The notes: a model not told the origin generated them from the letters alone. A stretch of 64,000 nt of DNA from Actinophytocola sp036402745 (GCF_036402745.1 NZ_DASWSJ010000043.1:1-64000); one strand, 5' to 3'. Positions 9,006 to 16,742 are shown, counted from the stretch's first letter. Made by a program: numbers and translations.

Positions 9006-10898
9006 TCACGCCGCGGGGGCGGTCCACTTCTGGTTGGCGGCACCGGTGCAGGTCCAGATCTGCAGCCGGGTGCCGTCGGCCGAGCTGTTGCCGGTGACGT
9101 CGAGGCACTTGTTCGCCGCGACGTTGGTGATGTCCCGCGAGGCGGTGACCGTCCAGCTCTGCGCGCCGGATCCGTTGCAGTCGTAGAGCTGGACCTTCGC
9201 GCCGTCCGCGGTCGACCCGGACGTGACGTCGAGGCACTTGCCGAGCGAGCGGATCGTGCCGTCGGCGCCGACCGTCCACTGCTGCGCGGCGGAGCCGTTG
9301 CACGTGTAGAGCTGCACGGCCGTGCCGTTGGCGCTGCTGGCGCCCGCGACGTCGGCGCACTTGCCGGCGAGGCCCGTGATCGGCCCGGTCCTGCCGGCAC
9401 CCGGCCCGCTGCCCTGGGTGCCGCTCCAGGTGAACGTCGCCGAGGTCTGCGCCGGCAGGTTGTAGGTGAACGACTGGTTGCCCCAGTTGACCCGCACGCT
9501 CTGGGTCGATCCCGTGGTGTTGTAGGCGATGAGCGCCTTGGAGCCGTCGGGGTTGCGCCACGCGACGTTCTTCACCGAGCCGTTGTCGTCGGACGCGATG
9601 CGGCGTGCGCCCGGCTTCACGAACTTGGTCAGGTGGCCCAGCGTGTAGTACTCGACGGTGAGGTCGACCTGGCCGTGCCGGCCGTCTCCGTTGTGGACGG
9701 TCACCAGCCCGGTGCAGACGTCGCAGCCGCCGTTGTGCGGGTTGTGGTTCTGGTCGACCGCCAGGCTCCACTTGGTGACCGTGCGGCCCCAGTTGCGGGT
9801 GTAGTTGATGATGTTGTTCATGTCGTCGGACTGCTGGTTGCCGACCCAGGTGCCGCCGGACATCTCCGTGTCGTACTGCGGGATGCCGGGGTACTGGTTC
9901 TGCAGCGTGGTCTGCTGCGAGACGGGGCCGCCGTAGCCGTGCCACGCGATGCCACCGAAGTTCGGGTGGTTGCGGATCGCCGCGTCGTCCACCGTCGGCG
10001 CGGCGAAGGAGGCGTACTGGTCCCAGTTCCAGTCCAGCGCGAGGACCTTTGTGGACAGTCCGGCGCCCTGCAGCGCGGGCAGCAGGTTGGTCTTGGTGAA
10101 GAACTGCAGGCCCGAGCCGTTCCACATCGCCGACGGGTAGCTCGCGCAGCAGGTCGGCTCGTTGTTCACCGAGACGAAGCTGATCGGGATCCCTTGCGCC
10201 GCATAGGCCTGGACGTACTTGACGAAATACTGGGCCAGCGCGGGGTAGAACTGCGACTCCACCCAGCCGAGCTTGTAGTCGTCGTTGTCCTTCATCCACG
10301 GCGGCGGGGACCACGGCGTGGCCATCACCTTGATCGCCGGGTTGAGCTGCAGGGCCTGCTTGGTCAGCGGGACGACGTCGGCCAGGTCGTGCGCGATGGA
10401 GAACCGGGTGAGGTTCGGGTCGTTCTGCCCGGCCGGCATGTCGTCGTAGGAGTAGCTGAACCGGGCGAGGTCCGAGCCGCCCATCGGGTTGCGGAGGAAG
10501 CTCAGGCCGATCCCGCTGTTCGGGTCGAAGAGCTTGCGCATCGTGTCCTCGCGCGTGGCGGCGGGGACGATGTTGCTGGAGTTCAGCAGCCAGGCCGCGG
10601 AGTCCGTGAAGGACGCGCCCGCGCCCTCGAACGGCTGGTACTGGGTGTTCTCGTCGACGGTGATGGTGACCTGGCCGGTACCGGTGCCCGGCGTGAAGTT
10701 GACCGGGGTCTGCTGCTGCAGCCCCCGGGTGACGTTCCGGCCGCCGGCGTCGTTCGTGGTCGTCAGCCAGATGTTGACCTGCTCGCCGGCGGCCAGCGCC
10801 GGGACCGCGGGGACGGCCAGCGCCGCCGCGGTCAGCAGGGCCGTGCCGAGCAGGAGGGAGGTTCGTCGGATTGTGCGTGGGCGCGCCGAAACAGGCAT
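9006..10898 (-). CDS. Secreted GH30 glycosidase (beta-1,6-glucanase/glucosylceramidase type) with C-terminal CBM13
   Basis: Encodes 630 aa. The start at 10898 is chosen because GAGGAG lies seven bases upstream; a TTG at 10913 is also in frame. A twin-arginine-free signal peptide (ending ALAA) precedes the GH30 domain, with FEGAGASFTDSAAWLL near the start, the acid/base Glu247 in SVNNEP and the nucleophile Glu345 in DTEMSGG. Residues about 505-630 are a CBM13 module nearly identical to those of its neighbours. GH30 enzymes of this type cleave beta-1,6-glucan, glucosylceramide or related beta-glycosides, for example in fungal walls. It lies between GH16 and GH18 genes on one strand. Confidence 0.9.
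   Translation of the reverse strand: MPVSARPRTIRRTSLLLGTALLTAAALAVPAVPALAAGEQVNIWLTTTNDAGGRNVTRGLQQQTPVNFTPGTGTGQVTITVDENTQYQPFEGAGASFTDSAAWLLNSSNIVPAATREDTMRKLFDPNSGIGLSFLRNPMGGSDLARFSYSYDDMPAGQNDPNLTRFSIAHDLADVVPLTKQALQLNPAIKVMATPWSPPPWMKDNDDYKLGWVESQFYPALAQYFVKYVQAYAAQGIPISFVSVNNEPTCCASYPSAMWNGSGLQFFTKTNLLPALQGAGLSTKVLALDWNWDQYASFAAPTVDDAAIRNHPNFGGIAWHGYGGPVSQQTTLQNQYPGIPQYDTEMSGGTWVGNQQSDDMNNIINYTRNWGRTVTKWSLAVDQNHNPHNGGCDVCTGLVTVHNGDGRHGQVDLTVEYYTLGHLTKFVKPGARRIASDDNGSVKNVAWRNPDGSKALIAYNTTGSTQSVRVNWGNQSFTYNLPAQTSATFTWSGTQGSGPGAGRTGPITGLAGKCADVAGASSANGTAVQLYTCNGSAAQQWTVGADGTIRSLGKCLDVTSGSTADGAKVQLYDCNGSGAQSWTVTASRDITNVAANKCLDVTGNSSADGTRLQIWTCTGAANQKWTAPAA
9015..9385 (-). repeat. CBM13 module, copy in GH30 gene
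   Basis: Second of three near-identical direct copies of a CBM13 cassette in this 4.6-kb operon. The high DNA identity suggests recent duplication or continuing gene conversion between neighbours, since the catalytic domains they are joined to are unrelated. Confidence 0.75.
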
Positions 10899-10993
10899 CG
10901 GGTTGCTCCTCAACGAATGCAGGGTTGTTCGAGGGGAGAGTGGTGCGGTGCCGCCCCCGTTTCGGAGGCGACACCGTGTTCAGGGGAGTGGGC

Positions 10994-12256
10994 TCAGCCC
11001 ACTGTCCACTTCTGGTTGGCCGCGCCGCTGCAGGTCCAGATCTGCAGCCGGGTGCCGTTGGCCGAGCTGTTGCCCGTGGCGTCGAGGCACTTGTTCGCGG
11101 CGACGTTGACGATGTCTCTTGCCCCGGTCACCGTCCAGCGTTGGGCGCCGGTGCCGTTGCAGTCCCACAGCTGGATCTTGGCGCCGTCAGCCGTGGACGC
11201 CGAGGTGACGTCGAGGCACTTGCCGAGCGCGCGGATCGAGCCGTCGGCGTTGACCGCCCACTGCTGGGCCGCGGTGGCGTTGCAGTCGTAGAGCTGCACC
11301 GCGGTGCCGTTGGCGTTGCTGGCGCCCGCGACGTCGACGCACTTGCCGCCGATGCCGGTGATCCGGCCACCGCTGGGCGGCGTGCCGCCGTCGTTGGTGA
11401 CGCGGACGTAGTCGATGGTCAGCGTGTTCGGGAACGGCGTGCTGGCGTTGGGATCGCCTGGCCAGTAGCCGCCCACGGCAAGGTTGAGGATGACGAAGAA
11501 CGGGTGGTCGAACACCCACCGGCTGCCGTTGAGGTTCGACGGCGTCAGCGTGAGGTACCTGTTGCCGTCGACCGACCAGGTGATCGTGTTGGGTGCCCAG
11601 TCGACGGCGAACACGTGGAACGCGTCCGCGAACGCGCCGCTGATCCCGTAGCCGCCGCCGATCCCGCCGGCACCGGAGTAGCCGGGGCCGTGGATCGTTC
11701 CGTGCACCGTGGACGGCTCGAAGCCGACGTTCTCCATGATGTCGATCTCGCCGGCGTCCGGCCAGCCGCCGCCGGTGCCGAGCATCCAGAACGCGGGCCA
11801 CATGCCCTGCCCTCGGGACATCTTGAGGCGGGTCTCGAAGTGGCCGTAGGTCTGGGTGAACTTGCCGGAGGTGTTGAGCCGGGCCGAGGTGTACTCGCAG
11901 CGGCCGTACCAGCAGTTGTAGTTGCCGGGGTTGTCGCGCCGCGCGGTGATCACCAGGTTGCCCTGGCCGTCGTGCACGGCGTTGCTGGTGCTGTTGGTGT
12001 AGTACTGCCGTTCGTGGTTGTTGACGTTGTCGCCGGTCTCCATGTTCCACTTGGAGCCGTCGACCGGGGTGCCGGCGGGTGCGTTGAACTCGTCGGCGAA
12101 CGTCGTGGCGGCGATCCCCACGTCGGGGGCCGCCGCCGCGCTGGGTTCGCCGACGGCCGGGGCGCCCAGCACCGCCGTGGTGCCGAGCAGTGCTGAGGCA
12201 ACCGCCGCCAGGATGGCGGTGAATCTGAATCGTCGTGAGCAGGGGCGTGCGGACAT
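10994..12256 (-). CDS. Secreted GH16 endo-beta-1,3-glucanase-like protein with C-terminal CBM13
   Basis: Encodes 420 aa from the ATG at 12256, six bases after GGTGGAG; ATG 12259 and GTG 12268 are alternatives. A signal peptide leads into a GH16 jelly roll with the catalytic signature EIDIME (Glu170, Asp172, Glu175) and the substrate-cleft motif MWPAFWML. Residues about 295-420 form a CBM13 lectin module. GH16 proteins of this kind are laminarinases acting on beta-1,3-glucans. It is the first gene of the GH16-GH30-GH18 operon; a perfect dre-like palindrome sits 53 bases upstream of its start, which ties the operon to N-acetylglucosamine signalling. Confidence 0.9.
   Translation of the reverse strand: MSARPCSRRFRFTAILAAVASALLGTTAVLGAPAVGEPSAAAAPDVGIAATTFADEFNAPAGTPVDGSKWNMETGDNVNNHERQYYTNSTSNAVHDGQGNLVITARRDNPGNYNCWYGRCEYTSARLNTSGKFTQTYGHFETRLKMSRGQGMWPAFWMLGTGGGWPDAGEIDIMENVGFEPSTVHGTIHGPGYSGAGGIGGGYGISGAFADAFHVFAVDWAPNTITWSVDGNRYLTLTPSNLNGSRWVFDHPFFVILNLAVGGYWPGDPNASTPFPNTLTIDYVRVTNDGGTPPSGGRITGIGGKCVDVAGASNANGTAVQLYDCNATAAQQWAVNADGSIRALGKCLDVTSASTADGAKIQLWDCNGTGAQRWTVTGARDIVNVAANKCLDATGNSSANGTRLQIWTCSGAANQKWTVG
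11000..11350 (-). repeat. CBM13 module, copy in GH16 gene
   Basis: Third copy of the CBM13 cassette, C-terminal to the GH16 domain. All three copies have the same orientation, so recombination between them would delete the intervening GH30 or part of GH16/GH18. Confidence 0.75.
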
Positions 12257-12308
12257 CATTGTCTCCACCGACGAGTAGTTTTGTTGTCCCTAGCAACAAA
12301 GGATGCCA

Positions 12309-12320
12309 TGGTCTAGACCA
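12309..12320. promoter_or_regulatory. DasR-type dre operator upstream of the glycosidase operon
   Basis: TGGTCTAGACCA is a perfect 12-base palindrome. It equals the core of the dre element bound by DasR, the GntR-family regulator of N-acetylglucosamine and chitin use in streptomycetes (established for that genus). It lies 53 bases before the GH16 start, in a suitable place for repression. No dasR gene is in the window. Confidence 0.75.
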
Positions 12321-12384
12321 AGTCGACAAGAGTTGGGGCGACAACTTTCGAAACCGGTTCCGGACCCGGTTCCGACGCCCGGGT

Positions 12385-12400
12385 TTAAGCGATCGCTTAA
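12385..12400. promoter_or_regulatory. 16-bp perfect palindrome, candidate operator
   Basis: TTAAGCGATCGCTTAA reads the same on both strands. It lies between the divergent GH16 operon and the 84-aa/MoxR/CoxE operon, 56 bases before the ATG at 12456. Such length and perfection in very GC-rich DNA suggest a regulator site, but which regulator and which of the two promoters it serves are unknown. Confidence 0.5.
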
Positions 12401-12455
12401 CGGAGAGGTTCCCCCTGGTCACGGTCCGCGTAGGCTGGCGGGTGAGGTGATACGG

Positions 12456-12710
12456 ATGAGCGATGAGGCTCTGTCGGTTCTGCAGGACATCTGGCATGCG
12501 CACGAGCAGTCCGCCGCCGACCTCGACGCCACGATCGGGCACGGCAAGGCCTGCAAGGCCATGAAGCACATCGGGTTCGGCGGGGACGCCGAGCCGGTGG
12601 ACGACGACCTGCGGTCGGCCTGGCGGACCAAGCTGGAGCGCGAGGGCAAGCTGCGGCCGGACGGGCAGAGCGTGCGTGACCTGCTCTCGGACGACCCGCG
12701 CCGCTCGTGA
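12456..12710 (+). CDS. Small uncharacterised protein, first gene of a MoxR/CoxE operon
   Basis: Encodes 84 aa from an ATG preceded by GAGGTG. It is charged, with no membrane segment or cysteine cluster; readable parts are LQDIWHAHEQSAADLDATIG and HIGFGGDAEPVDDD. Its stop overlaps the GTG of the MoxR gene (GTGA at 12707-12710), so it is translated together with the AAA+ ATPase. I do not recognise the family. Context suggests an accessory factor for CO dehydrogenase maturation, which is inference only. Confidence 0.7.
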   Translation: MSDEALSVLQDIWHAHEQSAADLDATIGHGKACKAMKHIGFGGDAEPVDDDLRSAWRTKLEREGKLRPDGQSVRDLLSDDPRRS

Positions 12711-13579
12711 CGCCGCCCTCGGTCGGGTCCGTCGCCGAGCTGGCCGAGACGCTGCGCCGCGGCTCGTACCTGGCCGACCGCGGGCTCGCGACGGCCGTGT
12801 ACGTGGCGCTGTCGCTGCGTCGGCCGCTGCTGCTGGAGGGCGAGGTCGGCGTCGGCAAGACCGAGATCGCCAAGGTGCTCGCCGCCGTGCTCGGCCGGGA
12901 CCTGATCCGCCTGCAGTGCTACGAGGGGATCGACACCAGCCAGGCGCTCTACGAGTGGGACTACGCGCGGCAGCTGCTGCACATCCGCGCGCTGTCGGAA
13001 CCAGGCGCCGCCGACGTCTCGGAGCTGTTCGGGCCGGAGTTCCTGCTGGAGCGGCCGCTGCTGTCCGCGGTGCGCGCGGGTGAGCGGTGCGTGCTGCTCA
13101 TCGACGAGGTCGACCGGGCCGACGACGAGTTCGAGGCGTTCCTGCTGGAGGTGCTGTCGGACTTCCAGATCAGCATCCCGGAGATCGGCACGGTCGTGTC
13201 CCCGTCGCCGCCGCTGGTGATCCTCACGTCGAACCGGACCCGCGAGCTGCACGACGCGCTGAAGCGGCGGTGCATGTACCACTGGATCGACTACCCGCCG
13301 CCCGAGCGCGAGGTGGAGATCGTGCTGCTGCGCGAGCCGTCGGTGTCGGAGACGCTGGCCCGCAAGGTGGTCGCCGCGGTCACCCGGCTGCGCGAGCTGG
13401 ATCTCGCCAAGCCGCCGGGGGTGGCGGAGACCATCGACTGGGCGCGGACGCTGGACTTCCTGGGCGAGACCACGCTCTCGCCGGCCGTGGCCGAGGACAC
13501 GCTGGGGGCGGTGGTCAAGGAGCGGGACGACCTCGCGCTCGTGCGGGAGTCGCTGAGCGAGATCGTGCCCGATGCCTGA
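12707..13579 (+). CDS. coxD: MoxR-type AAA+ ATPase (CoxD-like), first copy
   Basis: Encodes 290 aa. Walker A GEVGVGKT is at residues 45-52, Walker B is CVLLIDEVDRADDEFEAF, and sensor 1 is ILTSNRTRELHDALKRR. MoxR ATPases of the cox clusters (CoxD in Oligotropha) work with a CoxE VWA protein to mature the Mo/Cu site of CO dehydrogenase; this is known for the family. It overlaps the CoxE gene by 8 bases. A close paralogue lies at 27373-28251, and the two share the phrases LIRLQCYEG and EALYEW (or QALYEW), so each cox locus appears to have its own pair. Confidence 0.9.
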   Translation: MTPPSVGSVAELAETLRRGSYLADRGLATAVYVALSLRRPLLLEGEVGVGKTEIAKVLAAVLGRDLIRLQCYEGIDTSQALYEWDYARQLLHIRALSEPGAADVSELFGPEFLLERPLLSAVRAGERCVLLIDEVDRADDEFEAFLLEVLSDFQISIPEIGTVVSPSPPLVILTSNRTRELHDALKRRCMYHWIDYPPPEREVEIVLLREPSVSETLARKVVAAVTRLRELDLAKPPGVAETIDWARTLDFLGETTLSPAVAEDTLGAVVKERDDLALVRESLSEIVPDA

Positions 13580-14678
13580 CTTCGTCCGCCTGCTCGTGGA
13601 CTTCGGGCGGGCGCTGCGGACCTCGGGGCTCGCGGTGGGGACCGGCGACGTGCTGACGTTCAGCGGCTCGCTGGCCACGCTCGACCCCACCGACCTCGTG
13701 GACCTGTACTGGGCCGGCCGGGCGACGCTCGTGCGCCGGCGCGACGACCTCCCGGTCTACGACGAGGTGTTCCGGCAGTTCTTCCTCGGCGCGGCCGCCC
13801 CCGCCTCGGACCTGGTGGCCCTGAAGGCGACGCCGGCGGGCGCGGTGGCGGAGTCGGCGTTCGTCGTGCCGGCCACGGAGCCGGGCAGCGAGGAGACGTC
13901 GCAGGAGCGGCTGGGGCTCATGGCGTCCACAGTGGACGTCATGCGGCACCGGTCGTTCGCCGGCTGCACCGACGAGGAGCTGGCCCTGCTGCGCCGGATC
14001 ATGGCGCGGCTGCGGCTCACCCCGCCGCGCCGGCGCACCCGCCGGACCCGCGCCGCGTCGTCCGGGCGCACCCCGGACCTGCGGCGGACCGTGCGCCGGT
14101 CGCTGCGCACGCACGGCGAGCTGGTGTCGCTGTACTGGCGGGAGCGCAGGCGCCGGCCCCGGCCGCTGATCCTGATCCTGGACGTGTCGGGGTCGATGGC
14201 GGACTACTCGCGCGCGCTGCTGCAGTTCGCGCACACGGCACGCCGGGCCGCGCGGCGGGTCGAGGTGTTCTGCTTCGGCACGCGGCTGACCTGCATCACC
14301 CGCCCGCTGCGCTCGCGGTCCCCGGACGAGGCGCTGCGCCAGGCCGCGTCCCTCGTCGTGGACTGGGACGGTGGGACGCGGATCGGCGCGTCGCTGGACA
14401 CGTTCGTCCGCGGCTGGGCCCGCCGCGGCGTGTGCCGGGGCGGGATCGTGGTGATCTGCTCGGACGGCCTCGACCGCGGAGACCCCGACCTGCTGGCCAA
14501 CTCCCTCGCCCGGCTGTCCCGGCTGTGCCACACGATCGTCTGGCTGAACCCGCACCGCGGGCAGGCCGGGCCGTCGGTCGGGATGATGGTGGCCGAGCCC
14601 TACATCGACGAGCTGCTGTCCGGGCACGACCTGGCGAGCCTGGAGGAGTTCGCCGCGTTGTTGCCGACCCTGTCCTGA
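13572..14678 (+). CDS. coxE: VWA-domain protein, CoxE-like, first copy
   Basis: Encodes 368 aa. The C-terminal von Willebrand A domain has the metal-ion-dependent adhesion site DVSGS (Asp204, Ser206, Ser208) and later WDGGTRIG and CSDGLDRGD, the usual CoxE pattern. The N-terminal half is helical and includes an Arg-rich stretch before the VWA domain. CoxE proteins act with the MoxR ATPase encoded just upstream in post-translational metal-site assembly. It starts at the ATG 8 bases before the MoxR stop. Confidence 0.9.
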   Translation: MPDFVRLLVDFGRALRTSGLAVGTGDVLTFSGSLATLDPTDLVDLYWAGRATLVRRRDDLPVYDEVFRQFFLGAAAPASDLVALKATPAGAVAESAFVVPATEPGSEETSQERLGLMASTVDVMRHRSFAGCTDEELALLRRIMARLRLTPPRRRTRRTRAASSGRTPDLRRTVRRSLRTHGELVSLYWRERRRRPRPLILILDVSGSMADYSRALLQFAHTARRAARRVEVFCFGTRLTCITRPLRSRSPDEALRQAASLVVDWDGGTRIGASLDTFVRGWARRGVCRGGIVVICSDGLDRGDPDLLANSLARLSRLCHTIVWLNPHRGQAGPSVGMMVAEPYIDELLSGHDLASLEEFAALLPTLS

Positions 14679-14690
14679 GAGGTGTTGCCG

Positions 14691-14975
14691 ATGACCCGCT
14701 GGAGCGTAGGCATGGAGGCCGAGGGCGACCGAGTCCTGACCCACGACGAGATCCTGTCCCTGGCGGACGCCGTAGCGGCCAGCGGCGGCATCGCGACGGG
14801 CATCGGGACCCCGCGGTACGGCGCGCAGCTGGTGGTCGTGGCGTCGTCCCGGGACGAGGCCGTGGCGAAGGCACGGGCCGACTTCGTGGCGGCGGCGCGG
14901 ACGGCGCAGCTCCCGGAGTGGCCGGTCGTGCGGGTGGAGGCCACGAGCGAGGACGAGGACGAGGACGGGGTCTAG
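14691..14975 (+). CDS. Small uncharacterised acidic-tailed protein
   Basis: Encodes 94 aa from an ATG with GAGAGGTG upstream, 12 bases after the CoxE stop. The body (DEILSLADAVAASGGIATGIG, then an alternating hydrophobic core ending EWPVVRVEA) looks like a small alpha/beta fold, and the last residues are Glu/Asp-rich. No known family is recognised. The TAG stop lies inside the CTAG that bounds the foldback element, so the element may have supplied or preserved the stop. Same operon as MoxR/CoxE. Confidence 0.65.
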   Translation: MTRWSVGMEAEGDRVLTHDEILSLADAVAASGGIATGIGTPRYGAQLVVVASSRDEAVAKARADFVAAARTAQLPEWPVVRVEATSEDEDEDGV

Positions 14976-15139
14976 TGTCCCGCGCCGGAAATGCGGCGCG
15001 TATATCGGTGGATCCAGGTTTCTGCTGGCAAGGCGCCGATTCGGCCTCGTACTGGACCGTACTCGGCCGGATCGGCAACGCCGCCAGCAGGAAGCTGGGC
15101 CGCCGAGATACCTGCCGGATTTCCGGCGCGGGACACTAG
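14972..15139. mobile_element. 168-bp foldback/MITE-like inverted repeat element
   Basis: The two ends are perfect inverted repeats of 21 bases (14972-14992 and 15119-15139; left end CTAGTGTCCCGCGCCGGAAA). The similarity continues inward along both arms, roughly three bases in four, to a centre near 15055, so the whole element could fold into one long hairpin. CTAG occurs at each outer edge (14972-14975, 15136-15139) and could be a target duplication. It contains no gene and fills the gap between two convergent genes, whose TAG stops lie in or beside the CTAG. It may also act as a two-way terminator. Confidence 0.7.
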
Positions 15140-15571
15140 CTAGGCCGGGTCCTTCGGGGTCGTGAGGGGCTTCGTGGTGCGGGTGTCGTACTCGCCGATC
15201 CAGTGGTCGCGCCAGGACTTGTCGTACTGCTGGGTGTTGCAGCCCGGCTTGTAGATCGCGATCAGCTCCTGGGTTATCTGCTCGCGGTGGGCCCGCGTGC
15301 CGCCGGGGACCTCGAACGTCGCGATGTGGACCTTCCACTTCGAGCCCGCGCGCTTCACCCAGCAGGCCGCGCGCGGGTGGTGGAACGGGAATCGCTCGGT
15401 GGACAGGTCGTCGCTGTGGCCGACGAACGTCACGGCGTAGCGGTCCGGCTTCTCCGCGGGCGACGGCCGGTACAGCACCACGTAGACCGCGGCGCTGCTC
15501 GGCGGCGTCCACCCGCCGAGCAGCCGCGGACCCTCGAACAGGTACCCCGCAAGGGAACCCAGCCGGATCAT
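15140..15571 (-). CDS. Small protein with GIY-YIG-like features
   Basis: Encodes 143 aa. The ATG at 15571 overlaps the stop of the upstream membrane-protein gene (ATGA). The pattern AVYVVLYRP, then YAVTFVGHSDDL, a conserved His/Arg region and a C-terminal ELIAIYKPGCN resembles the compact GIY-YIG nuclease-like fold, in which a Glu and Asn near the end complete the site. No other domain is present, and whether it cuts DNA is unknown. It is the last gene of the leftward cox transcript and ends at the foldback element. Confidence 0.6.
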   Translation of the reverse strand: MIRLGSLAGYLFEGPRLLGGWTPPSSAAVYVVLYRPSPAEKPDRYAVTFVGHSDDLSTERFPFHHPRAACWVKRAGSKWKVHIATFEVPGGTRAHREQITQELIAIYKPGCNTQQYDKSWRDHWIGEYDTRTTKPLTTPKDPA

Positions 15572-15927
15572 CCGGACTTGAAGCCGACCGTCTCGTGCAG
15601 CCGGGACCGGCGGGTGCCGGACGACGGCCGGGCCACCCGGGCCGCGGCCGGCGCGGCCGGCGTCACGTTCGACACGATCCGCTCGGCGAACCCGTACAGC
15701 AGCGGCAGCGCGCTGGCCACCACCTTGCCCGTCCGGTTGATGTGCTCCACGCCGGGCACGATGTCGCCGGCATGCCGGTTCACCGTCTGCACGTGCTCGC
15801 CGCACTTCTCCAGGTTCGTCGCGATCCGGGTCAGCAGCGAGCCGATCCAGAACAGGAAGAACGCGAGCCCGGCGATCAGCACCACGATCTCCACGACCGT
15901 CAGAACCACCAGCGTCGTCGTACTCAT
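15568..15927 (-). CDS. Small single-pass membrane protein 5 of a cox-linked array
   Basis: Encodes 119 aa. One strongly hydrophobic segment at about residues 5-32 is followed by a soluble tail with RIATNLEKCGEHVQTVN and HINRTGKVVASALPLLYGFAERIV, and a basic C-terminus. It has no known catalytic motif. The start overlaps the stop of the preceding array member (the two frames share 15924-15927). Layout matches the other four proteins: membrane anchor first, helical tail second. Function unknown. Confidence 0.75.
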   Translation of the reverse strand: MSTTTLVVLTVVEIVVLIAGLAFFLFWIGSLLTRIATNLEKCGEHVQTVNRHAGDIVPGVEHINRTGKVVASALPLLYGFAERIVSNVTPAAPAAARVARPSSGTRRSRLHETVGFKSG

Positions 15928-16235
15928 GAGGGCTCCCCGGAGGACGTGGAGGGGGCGGTGGCCAGCGCGGCCCGGCCCAGGAACAGGTGGTGCTGCAACC
16001 CTTCGGCGAGCACCGCGTCCACCCCGTCGGCCGTGCGCGGGATCAGCGCCGCGTGCTGGGTGTTGCCGGTGACCGCCTCGAGCGTGTCGCGCACCGCGGC
16101 CACCCGCTTGTCGATCAGCTTCACGTAGTACACCAGCAGGCTCAGCAGCGCGACCACCGCCACGATCACCACCAGGCCGAGGACCAGCACCACCGTCCAG
16201 TACGTGACCTCGTTGTCCGCCAACGCCAGAACCAT
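15924..16235 (-). CDS. Small single-pass membrane protein 4 of a cox-linked array
   Basis: Encodes 103 aa with a GTG or ATG-type start near the edge of protein 3. Residues about 11-38 form one transmembrane helix (YWTVVLVLGLVVIVAVVALL), followed by VKLIDKRVAAVRDTLEAVTGNTQ, likely a short coiled coil. The tail differs from its neighbours, but the plan is the same. Only one base separates it from the next gene upstream, so the array is translated as a unit. Function unknown. Confidence 0.75.
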   Translation of the reverse strand: MVLALADNEVTYWTVVLVLGLVVIVAVVALLSLLVYYVKLIDKRVAAVRDTLEAVTGNTQHAALIPRTADGVDAVLAEGLQHHLFLGRAALATAPSTSSGEPS

Positions 16236-16236
16236 G

Positions 16237-16500
16237 TCAGCCTCCCAACCTGTGCCGGCCGCGCTCGAGCCCGGCGACGATGGTCTCCGCGTGGTCGATC
16301 GTGGTGGTCAGCGCGGCGAGTGGCGCGGTGTTGGTCTCCGCCCGCCGCAGCGCCGCGTCGACCAGCGGCGCCTGCTTCCCGATCCGGTACGCGAGCACGA
16401 TGATCGGGGTCACCAGCGCCACCACGGCGACCACCACGACGATTCCGATGATCAGGCCGACGTTCCAGCCGGTGAGGTCTGCGTTTTGGGCAAGGGGCAT
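16237..16500 (-). CDS. Small single-pass membrane protein 3 of a cox-linked array
   Basis: Encodes 87 aa. A hydrophobic segment (VGLIIGIVVVVAVVALVTP, residues about 14-38) precedes a tail RIGKQAPLVDAALRRAETNT with heptad-like spacing and a C-terminal His/Arg patch. AGGTCC-like bases precede the ATG. No enzyme signature. Its resemblance to proteins 1, 2, 4 and 5 is one of layout more than of exact residues, so ancient duplication is plausible but unproven. Confidence 0.75.
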   Translation of the reverse strand: MPLAQNADLTGWNVGLIIGIVVVVAVVALVTPIIVLAYRIGKQAPLVDAALRRAETNTAPLAALTTTIDHAETIVAGLERGRHRLGG

Positions 16501-16514
16501 GGCAAGGACCTCCC

Positions 16515-16742
16515 TCAGACCGTCTCGGTCCAGTCACGCACCGGCTTCAGCGTCGCGTTCACCGAGATGAGCCGCGCCGGCACGGTGCTGGTGCGATCGG
16601 CGATCGACTCGACGCCGCCGATGAGCGTGTCGAGCGTGCCGGTCACGTGTTTCAAGTGGACGATCACGCGGAGCAGGGCGACCGCCGTCAGCGCGATGAT
16701 CAGCGTGGCGGCCACCAGCGTCAGCCAAGCGACGGCAGGCAT
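16515..16742 (-). CDS. Small single-pass membrane protein 2 of a cox-linked array
   Basis: Encodes 75 aa. The ATG at 16742 shares one base with the TAA of protein 1 (TAATG). Residues about 5-28 are a membrane helix (WLTLVAATLIIALTAVALL), then VIVHLKHVTGTLDTLIGGVE, which has the spacing of an amphipathic helix, and ends PVRDWTETV. No signal-peptidase site is obvious, so it should stay anchored. Function unknown. Confidence 0.75.
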   Translation of the reverse strand: MPAVAWLTLVAATLIIALTAVALLRVIVHLKHVTGTLDTLIGGVESIADRTSTVPARLISVNATLKPVRDWTETV

